From: Mytilus galloprovincialis
Taxonomy: Eukaryota; Mollusca; Bivalvia; Mytilida; Mytilidae
Assembly: GCF_965363235.1 (NCBI RefSeq)
Contig: NC_134841.1
Location: 58,053,078 to 58,117,077, forward strand
Direction of reading: 5' to 3'
DNA: 64,000 bases
Numbering within the stretch: the first letter of the stretch is position 1; each line of letters begins with the position of its first letter. Under the pieces are notes generated by a model, which made no database searches, was not told the DNA's origin, and saw nothing but the letters and a program-made list of their open reading frames with translations. Positions 1-10,899 of this stretch are shown piece by piece. The position numbers were made by a program, and so were the translations under genes.

Positions 1-304
1 CATTATGGGTACATTTGTGTTATTTACATTCTACAGCTATAATGAAAATGATGAAGCTGTGCAATTATAAAGACAGAAGATAAATTTCTGAACTGGACCA
101 AAATACCAACTGAAGTTTCAAGGACTTAGGTAAAATAATACTTGGTACACCACATCTTTCAAAAATGAACAATTATTAAATGCATATATTTTATACTTAA
201 CTTCCATCAATTATGAGCTTATACAGAACAAAAAATACTAACATTCAGTGAAACTTCACCAGCAATTGTGATTTTTATTTAACTGAGTCACTACATGAAA
301 TTGA

Positions 305-440
305 GAAGTTAGATAGGGAATGTATTAAAGAGACAACAACCCCGACCATAGAGAAGAAAACAGCTGAAGGCCACCAAAGGGTGTTCAACACAGCGAGAAA
401 ATCCTGCATCCAAAGGCAGGCTTCAGCTGGCCCCTAAACA
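305..440 (-). repeat. Penelope-like family A 3' tail, detached copy
   Basis: Read on the minus strand, this segment matches the tail that follows the Penelope-like reverse transcriptase at 8285-9956: the words for 'ggggccagctgaag', 'ttctcgctg' and 'gttgttgtctctttaa' occur in the same order. Other copies lie at 45421-45720, 49720-49840 and 55870-56060. A tail-only copy is the usual product of 5'-truncated target-primed insertion. It is noncoding. Confidence 0.6.
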
Positions 441-537
441 TATATAGCATACTGAAAGACTTAGTCAACATAAATTGCCTTATAAAAATTGACAATGATT
501 CAGTGAAGAGTCTATACTACAAAGATTGAACTGCTCT

Positions 538-691
538 CAGTCTGCACGGTTAGCCACTACTCCGATGCCCCAGACTAGTAAAATTTCATTCGGACTAGTG
601 AGTTTTTGCAAAACTTTGTTTGGTCAAATAAGAAAAATGTCAGAATATTGGTCTTCGGACTAGTAGTTGAAAAAGTTTTTGGTGCAGACTG
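538..691. mobile_element. Miniature inverted-repeat transposon, CAGTCTGCAC ends, 6-bp target duplication
   Basis: The 154-bp element starts CAGTCTGCAC and ends in the reverse complement (GTGCAGACTG). It is flanked on both sides by TGCTCT (532-537 and 692-697). It encodes nothing. The CAG...CTG termini and short duplication resemble hAT-type miniature elements, although hAT duplications are usually 8 bp. It sits in the intron of the transferrin-like gene. Confidence 0.6.
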
Positions 692-714
692 TGCTCTAAC
701 TCTATAAAACTTAC

Positions 715-853
715 GTGTCAAACCCAACCACACATGAAAAACCAGGAATCACTTTGTTAATATCTGCATTTTTTATGGTTGTACTCTTGAGAATGTTCTG
801 GAAATTTTCACATTTTGCCTTCTCCGCATCAGTCGATACGCACCACCTTAAAA
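715..853 (-). CDS. Transferrin-like protein, exon 2 (start of N-terminal lobe)
   Basis: On the minus strand this segment runs from an acceptor (tgcag at 854-858) to a gtaagt donor (709-714). It encodes a transferrin-lobe start: 'LRWCVSTDAEKAKC', then about 25 residues and 'GFSCVVGFDT'. The R-W-C, the A-K-C and the later S-C are the first conserved cysteines of transferrin/melanotransferrin lobes, which bind ferric iron with a carbonate anion. The exon completes the split codon left by exon 1 at 3857 (T plus TT makes Phe), so phases agree. Iron-ligand residues lie further on and are outside the window. Whether this is a serum-type transferrin or a membrane-anchored melanotransferrin cannot be told from one exon. 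The family call is confident; the subfamily is not. Confidence 0.8.
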
Positions 854-2140
854 CTGCAAAAATATAAAGATTTTCAATTAATTTGACTTATCTTAAGTCT
901 GAAACCTCATTGGTGGTTGTCTACATGTACATTTGTAAGTGTACATGCATGTTCTTCCAAGAATTCAGTGTTGATGACATTCTATCCTGGATCCAACTAG
1001 TAGATAATAACTAGATTCTTTACTTTGATTTTGTAAAAAAATAAAAGAAGGCACATATTAAAGACTTTAAAATCATGACATAACCTGAATACCAAATTGA
1101 AAAAAATATAAGCATATATTGTTGTAGAAAATGTACTATTGTAGCACATCTTTCTATTTTTCCAAATATGAATATTTGTTCATATGCACTCTTTTCAAAT
1201 ATGTCTTTTTTTTACAGTTCTAATAGATAAATTTGACATCAAAATCCATAAAATCTAGTTTTGTAAATATAATTGGTCAAGCAGAATGACTAGTAGTTAT
1301 AAAGTCCCAGAACTCAAAATTGGTAAACAATACAAAATATCCTGTTTTAAAAGTTTAAAAGTTCAATAATATAGGTCATTAGGTGTTGCCTGTACATGAA
1401 CTTTTGCTAATCTTTTACTTTTAAAAACTTATATAAAATTAAAATATGCATAAAATGTTACAATGTGATTTGAGTGATGTGAAATAATTACAACAGGAGT
1501 GGAGAAGAAAAGGGAATTAACTCTCACAGAACATGCATGATCAAGTAAAAATAAATGTGTAAATTACACAACAACAAAAATAAAGATTGTGATAATTGTT
1601 AAAGTTTGTTTAAATTTAACCCATATGATCCAATAACATGTATTGTCAGCTTGTACTGGAGCAAACGTGTATACTCATACATTCCGCATGTACAAGTATA
1701 CGTACATGTATGGTCCAGATACTCATATGGTCTTGAACATACATGTATACATTACACTATATAAATCTGAGACAATGATCGAATTACATTGTACCACAAA
1801 AGCACATGCAACTGTTGAAAAATCATTTATTATAATTTATAAACAGTGCAATGTCAAGAAATACAATAAGTTAAAACATTTTAAGATTAAGTGGTTGAAA
1901 ACATTGTGAAGTCAAATAGGGATGTTTGTCCACATACCTGTAGCTGCAACTGGTAAGCAAAGAAAGAAAACAAAATTGTTTTGAAAATACAAATGTCATT
2001 AATTTCCTACATTTCAATCAAAGTTTTCAGACATCATTAAAAGATTTCACATGTGAAAATATTTATTCTACAGTTACATGTACATGTGTCATGCACATTG
2101 GTGTGTGTTGCATACATGTACATTGTAGATACAAATACAA

Positions 2141-2982
2141 GGGTCACACTAATTAGCGACAACAAGCGTTAAGAAGCGACAACAAGCGTCAACAAGTGAC
2201 AACAAGAAATATTTTAGCGACAACAAGCGACAAGCAGACTATTTAGCGACAAGAAAACATTTTTTTTTATTAGATATAAAGAAATTTGTATTTAATGGGT
2301 TTTTTTTTCAAATATACGAGCAGTAAACAAATAAAAAGATGGAAACATTCACATTTCAATTTTCTTTTCCTCCTGTTTGATTTCAGTTCTATGTATTTCA
2401 CAATGTGTGTCAATATTTTCAGGACAATGATGCACAAATAATTCATTTTGCGAGCTTAATATATATTGCACGAAAAGAGTTTTAAAAAACAAATTATACG
2501 ATAAATAATATGTTCTAAAACACAAGGAAAAGTAATCTCATCAGTGGCGGATCCGGGGGGGGGGGGGGGTTCCGGGGGTTGGAACCCCCCCTTTTTTTTG
2601 GCCGATCAATGCATTTGAATGGGGACATATAGCTGGAACCCCCCCTTTGTCCTGGGTTGGGAACCCCCCCTTTTTAAAATGGCTGGATCCGCCACTGCTC
2701 ATAATACAATAATTAAACGTAATGCTGGCTGTTATTCATATGCATAGATGATAAAATATTATGTAAAAAATGTTTCCTTTTTTTCTATCAATTTTAACTT
2801 TCTTGTCGCTAAAATTATTTTCTTTTGCATATTCTTTTAATATTTATTGCAATAATTAATTTTAATTGAAAAAAAATGTATTCTTGTCGCTAAATAGTTT
2901 CTTGTCGCTTGTTGTCGCTAAAATAATTCTTGTTGTCGCTTCTTGTCGCTAAAATTCTTGTTGTCGCTAATTAGTGAGACCG
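2141..2982. mobile_element. Foldback / Mutator-like element, tandem-repeat arms, 9-bp target duplication
   Basis: The ends are inverted copies of a sequence starting (G/C)GGTC(A/T)CACTAATTAGCG. Inside each end are irregular tandem copies of 'agcgacaacaag' and 'agcgacaagaa' on one side and their complements on the other, about 130-220 bp per arm. The element is flanked by a perfect 9-bp direct repeat, CAAATACAA (2132-2140 and 2983-2991). Long repetitive arms and a 9-bp duplication are typical of Mutator-like foldback elements. No transposase is present. A second, unrelated miniature element (2542-2697) has inserted in the middle. Confidence 0.75.
2542..2697. mobile_element. Miniature transposon, CAGTGGCGGATCC family, copy 1 (nested)
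   Basis: The element starts CAGTGGCGGATCC and ends GGATCCGCCACTG, with long G and C runs just inside each end and an internal word 'gatcaatgcatttgaat' shared with the copies at 14928-15086 and 35926-36100. CTCAT flanks both ends (5-bp duplication). It encodes no protein and lies inside the foldback element at 2141-2982, so it arrived later. The termini are hAT-like. Confidence 0.75.
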
Positions 2983-3856
2983 CAAATACAATGTACAAAA
3001 CATGTAATAAATTTGATAGTTAACCAATTATGAAAAGTCAAATCTTTGAGACTTTTACCAGAATTTCATTACCTTTTGCCATAAATATACCCGTTAATCA
3101 ACGCAGTACTATTAGTACATATCAATTTGAAACAGTTGTTTTAGGAAGATTTTCATAAACACTGACATTGTATTTTTTTTTTTCAGTTTGTTTGTTTGAT
3201 ATAACTAGCGAATTTAAAAAATAGAGAGATGAATACCTTCTGTTGTGAAAAATACAGAAAATTTTGAAATTTAAAAGGGGGGGTCAGATCCCGCTTATTG
3301 TGGCCATAATGGTGAATGTGATTTCCCATGTTCTGCCCAACTTCCTTTCCTGTTTTCAATATAAATTGTTTGACTTTCATGTGTCACATTTTAAAAATCA
3401 GCCAATCTGGCGTCACGCTTTAAATAGACCCTGATTAGACCCACAGAATGCATTTTTTCATTCAATACAACATTATAGTGTGAGTTAGATTTAACTTCAA
3501 TATCTACATTAGCATCTATAAATATTGTTATCAGATTTCAAAGGTACTTCTTCTTTTCAGCATACATAACCTGCTTTAGTTCTAATGTTTTATTTGGTAC
3601 ATCTAAATTACACTTTAATATTCCAGGTGTAGTAATTCATTTTAATCCCTTAAATTAGCCACAAGAAACTTTAACTGTTAATAAAAAGTATTTTTAAGTA
3701 AATTATGATAACATATTTTGAACTGGAAAATATTTTTGAAAGTTATGAATCACAACCCAGGTACAGGTGTATACATTTCAGGTAACTTTGCAATCAATGT
3801 GTTTCGCTGATGTTTTAACCGAATAACCTGAAAGTATACGACGACATTTTACTTAC

Positions 3857-3917
3857 ACACAGTGGACTGTCCAAGAACAGTCTGAATCAAAACAAATAAC
3901 AACAGATTTCTTAACAT
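3857..3917 (-). CDS. Transferrin-like protein, exon 1 (signal peptide)
   Basis: ATG at 3915-3917 opens a 20-residue exon, 'MLRNLLLFVLIQTVLGQSTV' plus one base, ending at a consensus donor (gtaagt at 3851-3856). The basic residue, the hydrophobic core LLLFVLI and the small residue before Q make a typical secretory signal peptide. Splicing to 853 gives 'STVFLRWCVSTDAEK', the usual distance from signal peptide to the first lobe cysteine in transferrins. The protein is therefore expected to be secreted or carried to the cell surface. I see no clear TATA box or other core promoter upstream; transcription would start to the right of 3917. Confidence 0.75.
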
Positions 3918-4458
3918 TGTCACTTGTATTTAGGTGCCATTTGCAGTGTTTGTCAACTTCCGTAATCGGTTAATCGGTTTTTACCTGTAATGCGCGCAAA
4001 AATATAGTGCAGAAAAAATGATAGAAACTTTATTTTTTCTTCATTAATAAGTTTAAAATATACATCTTTGACATGTCGAATTTACTGAATACGATTTAAC
4101 AGTGATACTCATTAGAACAAATAGAATTTTGTGTGTAGCGTATTAATATAGATTTTACTGGTTTAAATCTCACAATCTAAAAAGTATCAGTCTATTTTAA
4201 TCAAAGTACTAAAGTACTATAAGACCCATTAGAACCAACAAAACTACGTCTGTACATGCTGTAGGTCCACTGACAGAAATCCATTACGAATAAGTTAACA
4301 CACCAACATCGAGTTTTTTAATATGTTCTATCAGGGACTTTCTATACTATAGACTTCTATTACTGGTTGTACTATTTACATAACCATTAATTAAGATAAT
4401 AACAAAAGATCATTAGTAACTTCCTAGGCCGAGTTTTGAAGTGCTTACTCGGAAAATG

Positions 4459-4493
4459 CAAGGATTTGTCTAGTCTAACTATACAAATCCTTG
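4459..4493. repeat. 35-bp palindromic mini-element, CAAGGATTTGT arms
   Basis: Eleven-base arms CAAGGATTTGT and ACAAATCCTTG flank a 13-base centre. The same arms and the same total length recur at 38870-38904 with a related centre. Nothing is encoded. Confidence 0.6.
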
Positions 4494-4587
4494 GAAAAGG
4501 TGACAAGAATAAAAAAAAAAATAACACTATAAATCATTTTCAAGTTTCACTAACTACAATATGTGGTAAAATATTGGAACATATTTT

Positions 4588-4626
4588 AACCAGAGACATA
4601 TATACACATGTGTATATATATGTCTC
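4588..4626. repeat. Near-perfect palindrome (agagacatatata...tatatgtctct)
   Basis: The arms 'agagacatata' and 'tatatgtctct' surround an AT-rich 'cacatgtg' core and would form a hairpin or cruciform. It may be only a low-complexity palindrome. Confidence 0.5.
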
Positions 4627-5255
4627 TGTTTTAACAAAACGGTATATATAACACCCGAAAACCTCATACAAATTAAAGAACCTTAATTTTGTATACACGC
4701 TCACAAACCACACTGTCACCACATTTTCACTTGGTGAACAAAATCTCACCAGATTCCTAAGTTCAAAGACTCACAACTCTTACAAAAAACAACGGATGAC
4801 AATTTCTTGAAAATATCCTCATCTACATATTACGCCGGTCCCCCGGCATTGGGTCCCCCGTCATTACCTTCACTGTTCATGATCTGGTTTCGTGAATTTA
4901 TGTAGATCCGCTTAGTAGTGGTTTCGGCAAAGCATTTCGCCGCGATGACAAACTGTTGGAATATAGAAATAAGAAGATGTGCTATGATTGCCAATCAGAC
5001 AACCGTCTCTACAAGAGACCAAATGACACAGAACTTTGTTGTACTAGCATATTAAGTTCAAAATTCAAATTTTAAAGGGCATTACTTGTATTATAACTTC
5101 GCTTTTTGTCCATATGCATATCTACATGATATCATCATCTATCATCTTATCATCTACAAATTTTTAAGAAATTCTGTTGTGTGGTTTCAAAGGCAGGGCC
5201 GTAAACTATATAGAGGTATATAGGCATTTGCCACATATTGCAGATCAACAACAAA

Positions 5256-6195
5256 CCAATAAAAACGAGAAAAGAAAAGCAAAATTGATCTACAGAGACG
5301 ATTAAACACTTTAGAGAAGTACTGTGAAAAGTGGAATACGACTATAAACATGGACAAATCAAATATTGTTGTATTCAAAAATGGAGGTAAATTGTCTAAA
5401 AACGAGAAGTGGTACTTCAAAAGTTGTCAGTTAATACAAGTATTTAAGAATATATTTTTCCAATAGATTGAAATGGACTTGCTGTTGCAAAACATTAAGA
5501 ACTCAGTGTGAAAAAGCTCATGAACATGATAAAACATTGTATGTGTAAACTTGGAACCATAGATATAAATCTGAGATTTCTTGCGGAGAGTTGTCTCATT
5601 GGCAATCATACCACATCTTCTTTTTTTATATATTTAAATGATATGACTCTATGGTTGCTCCAATTCTTTATTACTGTGAAGAATTATGGGGTACAAATAA
5701 AGTTAAAGACATTGACACTGTTATTTTTTTTTTTGTAAATGGTTACTTTGAATAGACCAACAGACTTATATATAGCAAGAGGTGAATATGTGGCCGTCAT
5801 GAACTATATGTAAATTATGCGTGTAAACCTATAAAATATTTCTTGGATGATAGCAGACTACCAAAATAATGATGCAGTATGATGATAAAAATGAATGAAC
5901 ATTGACGTATAAATTGGAATTCTAAAGTACAAAGACTATTATTTTCAAATGGATTTGGTGCCGTACGGGAAAATCTAGGTGTGCATGGGAGATACAAAAC
6001 TGTTTATGTATTTATTCAAACAGAGACCTAAAGATATCAACTTAAAAACTTGGTCAGCTTACATTGGTAATTCATCAAAATGTGCATTTTACTCAAAAGT
6101 TAAGGATTATATTTGTATAAATAAAAATAATCAGAAACTGTCATATAACCGAAGATATGTTTTTGTACAATAAACTTGATTTGATTTGATTTGAA
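5256..6195 (+). mobile_element. LINE 3' fragment, CR1/Jockey-like reverse transcriptase remnant
   Basis: Translated pieces match the thumb and C-terminal part of a non-LTR reverse transcriptase: 'LNTLEKYCEKWNTTINMDKS' followed by 'IVVFKNGGKLSKNEKWYFKS' (5300-5420), then a diverged 'APILYYCEELWG' (about 5650), and 'KDINLKTWSAYIGNSSKCAF' (6030-6095). The copy ends with repeated 'ttgat' units (6176-6195), the kind of short 3' repeat on which such LINEs prime. It is 5'-truncated, in several frames with stops, and contains a short patch of the common 'ctcattggcaatcatacc' repeat at about 5590-5635. It is inactive. The clade is my best guess; the reverse-transcriptase origin is clear. Confidence 0.6.
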
Positions 6196-6199
6196 AAGC

Positions 6200-7230
6200 A
6201 AAATATGATAGTTCTCGTCTGGACACCTGAAAATGTCCTGGCATCTTAGATGATCTATCGTTCAGGTGACCTTGATGTGCAGTGTAATAAACTTAAAGAA
6301 TTTCTCAACATTCGTTTTATCCATCCATAAAAATTTCCACATGTTAACTGAGTTCACATGATAGAAATCGATTGCGAAGGCGAAAATATTTGTTTTAAAC
6401 TGTCGACTGCTTTGTTAAAATTTGTGACAAGTCATTGTCGGAGAGGATAACAGGGAAGAGATGTGTGCCATTAAAGACAAACAATCAACATTAACATTTA
6501 TTTCGTCAAAACGTCTGGAATTAGAGAAAACTTTTAAATTCTGTTCAATTTAAACACACTATTGTATTTTATTTCATACTGTGGTAATTCACATGTTATA
6601 TGTGTGTATTGCTATTTTTCTTCTTGAGCATAAATCAAAATGCTTCAAGTATACCCATGCAGATAAATCCTTTTATAGTCCCACACAAAGCCCTTAACAT
6701 TTTTCACTTAAATATTAACCATATAATTTATTTTACCAAAATTTGCTGAAATACAATAGATCCTTTTCACGATCTTCAAAAAGCAGTACGTGATCAAATT
6801 GATATTTCGGATCGTGAAAGATCACGTATCGCTTTTTGAAGATCATCAAGTGGTAAAATAAATATTAATTTCTGATTATTAAGTCTGCTCACGCATTATC
6901 TTCCACGATCAAAATAATGCGTTGCCTGACCTTTCACGATCGAGTTTGATGAACAATCAACAAAATTCAAGATTTTCATAAACGCATGATCGGCTTCAAG
7001 GGAAGAGAATACATTTATTTTACTGTACTGTCGGACACATCAAAGATTTAATTTCAAATATATCATATTGAAATATGACCATTATAGGTACAAAAAGGGA
7101 ACTTGCAATCTACCAGCAGAAATATTGGCCCTGTAATAGTAAACAGCTAAAGTATTGACCCATTAATAGTGGTAAATAAATGTGGAATGTGTCCATAGGG
7201 ACACAGATGATGCCCCCGCTAGCATATAAC
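6200..7230. other. Spacer with one imperfect palindromic element
   Basis: I find no gene here. A palindromic unit lies at 6725-6866; around it the DNA is AT-rich. From about 7235 a tandem repeat array begins. Confidence 0.5.
6725..6866. repeat. Imperfect palindrome with 'gatcttcaaaaagc' arms
   Basis: An outer pair of arms (AATTTATTTTACCA at 6725-6738 and its counterpart at 6851-6866) and an inner pair (gatcttcaaaaagc...tacgtgatc and its inverse) give an imperfect inverted repeat of about 142 bp. It is probably a miniature transposon; no target duplication could be assigned. Confidence 0.5.
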
Positions 7231-7235
7231 ATAAT

Positions 7236-8222
7236 AAAGGGACATAACTCAAGAACTGTAAAAATGACGCTTTCAAAATTTGAACTAAGTTGAGTTAAGT
7301 GGTAAAAATCATTATATATATACATTTTATAAAATTTAGTTGAGACAAACTTAAGTTGGAGAACGGAAACAAAATATCATATAAGGTCATAAAAGGACCA
7401 AACTGAAGAACATTAATCAAAGTGCTTGTAAGCACCGATGGGTAAAGATTGTTTGAATTTTTTCAGTTTTTGCATTGTATAAAGCATTGGTTGTAGTTGA
7501 TGTAATTGTTAAAAATAATTTTTTAAATTCAAGTTATCTTCCTTTGTCCATAATTCAACTACAATTATGGACAAAGTAAGATAACTCCAATTAAAAAAAA
7601 AACTAATTATAACAATTATACGATTTGATATTTTTAGAACAGATATTAGATTCCTTTTTTTTTTCCGTTTGTAAAGGAGCATATAACTCTAGAACGGTTG
7701 AAGTGACACCACCAAAATTCAAACTTGATCTGTATTTTGAGGTAATAAGCAGTGCGTATAAGTTTAATAACATTTGGTTGAAGCAAACTAAAGTTAAAGA
7801 ACCGAAACCAAAAAAAAACCAGCATTTTTCATTTGTAAAGGGGCTCAACTCAACAACCGTAAATGTGACGCCACCAAAATATAATCTTGATTTTTTTTTT
7901 ATGATAATAAGCATTTTGTATAAGTTTCTTAACATTTGGTTGAAACAAACTAAGTTAGAAAACGGAAACTATTTTTTTTTTTAACTTTTCCATTTATAAA
8001 GGGGTATAACTCTAGAACTGTTCTAGGGACGCTACCAAAATTCTAACTTGAACTGTCTTTTGTGATCATAGGCATTGTGTATAAGTTTCATAACATTTGG
8101 TTGAGGCAAACTTGCGTTAGAGAACGACAACTTAATTTGTTTGCAATACTTTCATTATAAAGGGGCATAGCATTGAACGGTTAAAGTGACGCCACCATAA
8201 TTCAAACTTAAATATCGTCCCC
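7236..8222 (+). repeat. Degenerate tandem array, about 165-bp unit (left part)
   Basis: The words 'ggggcataactctagaac', 'gtgacgccaccaaaattc', 'gtataagtttcataacattt' and 'gttagagaacggaaac' recur about every 165 bp (near 7236, 7670, 7835, 7995 and 8145). The array resumes at 10606-10750, where it ends in 'gctccacccgctacggcgg', a common end of noncoding repeats in bivalves. The Penelope-like element at 8223-10605 therefore sits inside it. Open frames across the array come from the repetition, not from a gene. Confidence 0.65.
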
Positions 8223-10605
8223 CGTCAACTATTAACTGGAATGAGTGTCGTAATATCATCAACGACTCACTCCGCGCCTACTGTTTGAAATGGGTAAAAC
8301 GGGAAAAAGCTGACAAAAAATCTTTGGACTCTTTTTTTAATTCAGTAATGAAGATAGTTGATATTCGAATACAACATTTTAAAGAACATTTTACCCTCAA
8401 CAAAAACTATAAAAACCCTATTTCGCGTATCAAAAATAAACTAACAGAACTAGCCAAGGAATTTGTTTTTGTCCCGGCTGATAAAGCTGCTAATAATATC
8501 ATTATTGTTTGACGTAAATTTTATATAGAGGTTCTGCAAAAGGAAATCACGAATTCACCAACATTCCAACTGACTTCATTTTCAGAAAACGACATCTGTA
8601 ACAAACATAAACTTTTAGCTACTTCTTTACAAGCAGAACCAAACACAATGAAAGTCCCAACTATGTACTGGCTTCCGAAGCTGCACAAAAAACCTTACAA
8701 ATATAGATTTATTTCATCTTCCAGCCATTGTTCAACTACTAAATTGTCTGTTTTACTTACTAGTACACTTGGTACAATAAAAAACCTGATAATAAATTGT
8801 TCAAATAAGGCCTTTGAAAATAGTGGAATTAATTACTTTTGGAGTGTCAAAAACTCGTTGGAAGTACTTGATAAATTGCATGCATATATTGGTGATTTTG
8901 AATCTGTTCAAAGTTTTGATTTTTCTACCCTATATACCACTTTACCTCATATTCTTATTAAGAAAAAATTCACATCCCTAATTAACTGGGCATTTTAAAA
9001 AGTCGGAATGCGAGTACATATGTTCAAACTCTTTTAGATCATTTTTTAGTAGCAATAAACAAAAGAACTATGTCAATTGGACATGCTTTGATACTATTTA
9101 TGCACTTGAATTTTTACTTGATAACATTTTTGTTCGCTTTGGAGATTCCGTATATCGTCAAGTTATTGGAATTCCAATGGGGACTAACTGTGCACCACTT
9201 ATTGCGGACCTGTTTTTGTATTGTTATGAGTTACAATTTATGACTAAAATTAGCAAAGACCCATCAAAACAACATTTGATACAAAAATTTAACAATACTT
9301 TTAGATATTTGGATGATATATTGGCTCTAAATAATGACGACTTCAGTATGTATACTAAAGAAATTTATCCTGTAGAACTTACTTTAAATAAAGCTAATGA
9401 TAACAATGACCACTGCCCTTTCCTCGATCTTGATATCTATATCATAAACGGGAAGCTTAATACAAAAATTTATGATAAAAGAGATGATTTTTCATTTCCT
9501 ATTGTTAATTATCCATTTTTAGATGGTGACGTTCCCTTGTCACCATCTTATGGTGTTTATATATCTCAACTTGTACGATTCGCTCGTGTATGTAACAATG
9601 TATTAGATTTTAGCGAGAGAAATTTATGTATTACTGAAAAATTATTACACCAGGGTTTTCGATATCACAAACTGGTCAAAACATTTACTAAATTTTATCA
9701 CCGGTATAAGGAAATAATTCGTAAATATAACTCAACATGCAGACATCTTATACGTTCAGGTATTTCACATCCAAAATTTTATGGAAATATTCTTTATAAA
9801 GCACAAAAATGTCAGTATTCTCCTCAGAAACTAACAAAACCTTTAAATAGACTTATTAAAAGGGGATATAGTTACGATACTGTTGTCAGGTCATTAAAGA
9901 TTGCATATTTTGGCTTTAACATTGATTCACTGATAGGGTCTTTGCATCGGAACTAAACACATTTATTTCTAAAAAAACAGTTGTTGGCATGACACGGGTT
10001 ATGTTCTTCTCATATATTTTATGATAGTATGATACTAAACCCCATACGGGAGGGATTGTACCTGATATTCATATGATGAAGACATAATCTTTCAATCAGT
10101 TTAATTGAGGTCTGGAGCTGGCATGTCAGTTAACTGCTAGTAGTCTGTTGTTATTTATGTATTATTGTCATTTTATTTATTTTCTTTTGTTACATCTTTT
10201 GACATCAGACTCGGACTTCTCTTGAACTGAATTTTAATGTGCGTATTGTTATTCTTTTACTTTTCTACATTGGCTAGAGGTATAGGGGGAGGGTTGAGAT
10301 CTCATAAACATGTTTAACCCCGCCGCAATTTTGCGCCTGTCCCAAGTCAGGAGCCTCTGGCCTTTGTTAGTCTTGTATGATTTTAATTTTTAGTTTCTTG
10401 TGTATAATTCGGAGTTTAGTATGACGTCCATTATCACTGTACTATTATGCATATTTTAGGGGCCAGCTGAAGGACACCTACGGGTGCGGGAATTCTCGCT
10501 ACATTGAAGACCCATTGGTTGCCTTCGGCTGTTGTTTGCTCTATGGTCGGGTGGTTGTCGCTTTGACATATTCACCATTTCCTTTCTCAATTTTATTGAT
10601 CTGTG
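8223..10605 (+). mobile_element. Penelope-like retroelement, family A, with 3' tail
   Basis: The reverse transcriptase carries Penelope-like signatures: an N-terminal 'FVPADKAANN', 'YWLPKLHKKPYKYRFI', 'SFDFSTLYTTLP', 'IGIPMGTNCAPLIADLFLY', the catalytic 'FRYLDDILAL', and 'YGVYISQLVRFARVCNN'. Coding runs from about 8285 to 9956 with about two breaks, so the copy is inactive. About 650 bp of noncoding tail follows, the same tail found detached elsewhere in the window. I see no C-terminal GIY-YIG nuclease. The left boundary is the point where the surrounding tandem array breaks off. Confidence 0.75.
9177..9956 (+). pseudogene. Penelope-like reverse transcriptase, C-terminal 260 residues
   Basis: The longest continuous reading frame of the element starts in the palm motif 'MGTNCAPLIADLFLYCYE' and runs through 'FRYLDDILALNN', which holds the catalytic aspartates (YLDD in place of the usual YADD). 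It continues through 'HCPFLDLDIYI', 'IYDKRDDFSFPIVNYPF' and the thumb segment up to 'IDSLIGSLHRN'. A full protein would need the preceding fingers region at 8285-8998, which lies in other frames. The product would copy element RNA into DNA at a chromosomal break. The Met at 9177 is internal to the domain, not a true start. Confidence 0.75.
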
Positions 10606-10750
10606 TTTTGCTGAAATACGCATTGTGTATAAGTTTCTTATCATTTGATGGGGGCAAACTCAAGTTAGAGAACGGAAACAAATTTTGGGACGTACGGACG
10701 CAGACGGACAAGGGTAAAATTTAATGCTCCACCCGCTACGGCGGGGGCAT
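10606..10750 (+). repeat. Degenerate tandem array, right end
   Basis: The repeat interrupted at 8222 continues here ('gcattgtgtataagtttctt', 'caagttagagaacggaaac') and ends with 'ggacgtacggacgcagacgg' and 'ccacccgctacggcggggg'. The element at 8223-10605 therefore inserted into a pre-existing array. Confidence 0.65.
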
Positions 10751-10899
10751 AACAATATTTGTCATGAAAGAAATGCGTGTTCACTGGCCATAAACGTTGC
10801 TTGTCGTGCAGTTATATATACGTTTTTAGAAAAGGTAATTTGTTTATCTTACTGATTATAAAGAAAAACTTGAATGAAAAGATTTTAAATTTTAAAATA

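Larger units (their letters stand above)
1..714. other. Intron of the transferrin-like gene, with repeat insertions
   Basis: This stretch lies beyond the donor site of the second transferrin-like exon, so it is intron on the minus strand. It holds a reverse-oriented fragment of Penelope-like family A 3' tail (about 305-440) and a small CAG...CTG miniature transposon at 538-691. The rest is AT-rich, and I see no exon in it. Confidence 0.5.
854..3856 (-). other. First intron of the transferrin-like gene (about 3.0 kb)
   Basis: The intron lies between a gtaagt donor (3851-3856) and a tgcag acceptor (854-858) on the minus strand. It contains a foldback element at 2141-2982 with a further miniature element nested in it. 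The remaining sequence (855-2131 and 2992-3850) is AT-rich. I see no coding exon, RNA gene or regulatory motif there; a patch at 1655-1740 resembles the end of the 16345-18274 element. Confidence 0.7.
3930..5190. other. Spacer with no recognised gene
   Basis: This AT-rich stretch upstream of the transferrin-like gene could contain its promoter, but I recognise no core elements. It holds two small palindromes (4459-4493 and about 4588-4626) and a reverse fragment of a common mussel 3' tail near 4965-5030 ('gatgtgctatgattgccaat'). Confidence 0.5.

Noticed and set aside
7603-7984. Overlapping open frames of 110-119 residues on both strands
   Set aside because: They follow the tandem repeat array; both strands are open because the unit is AT-rich and repeated.
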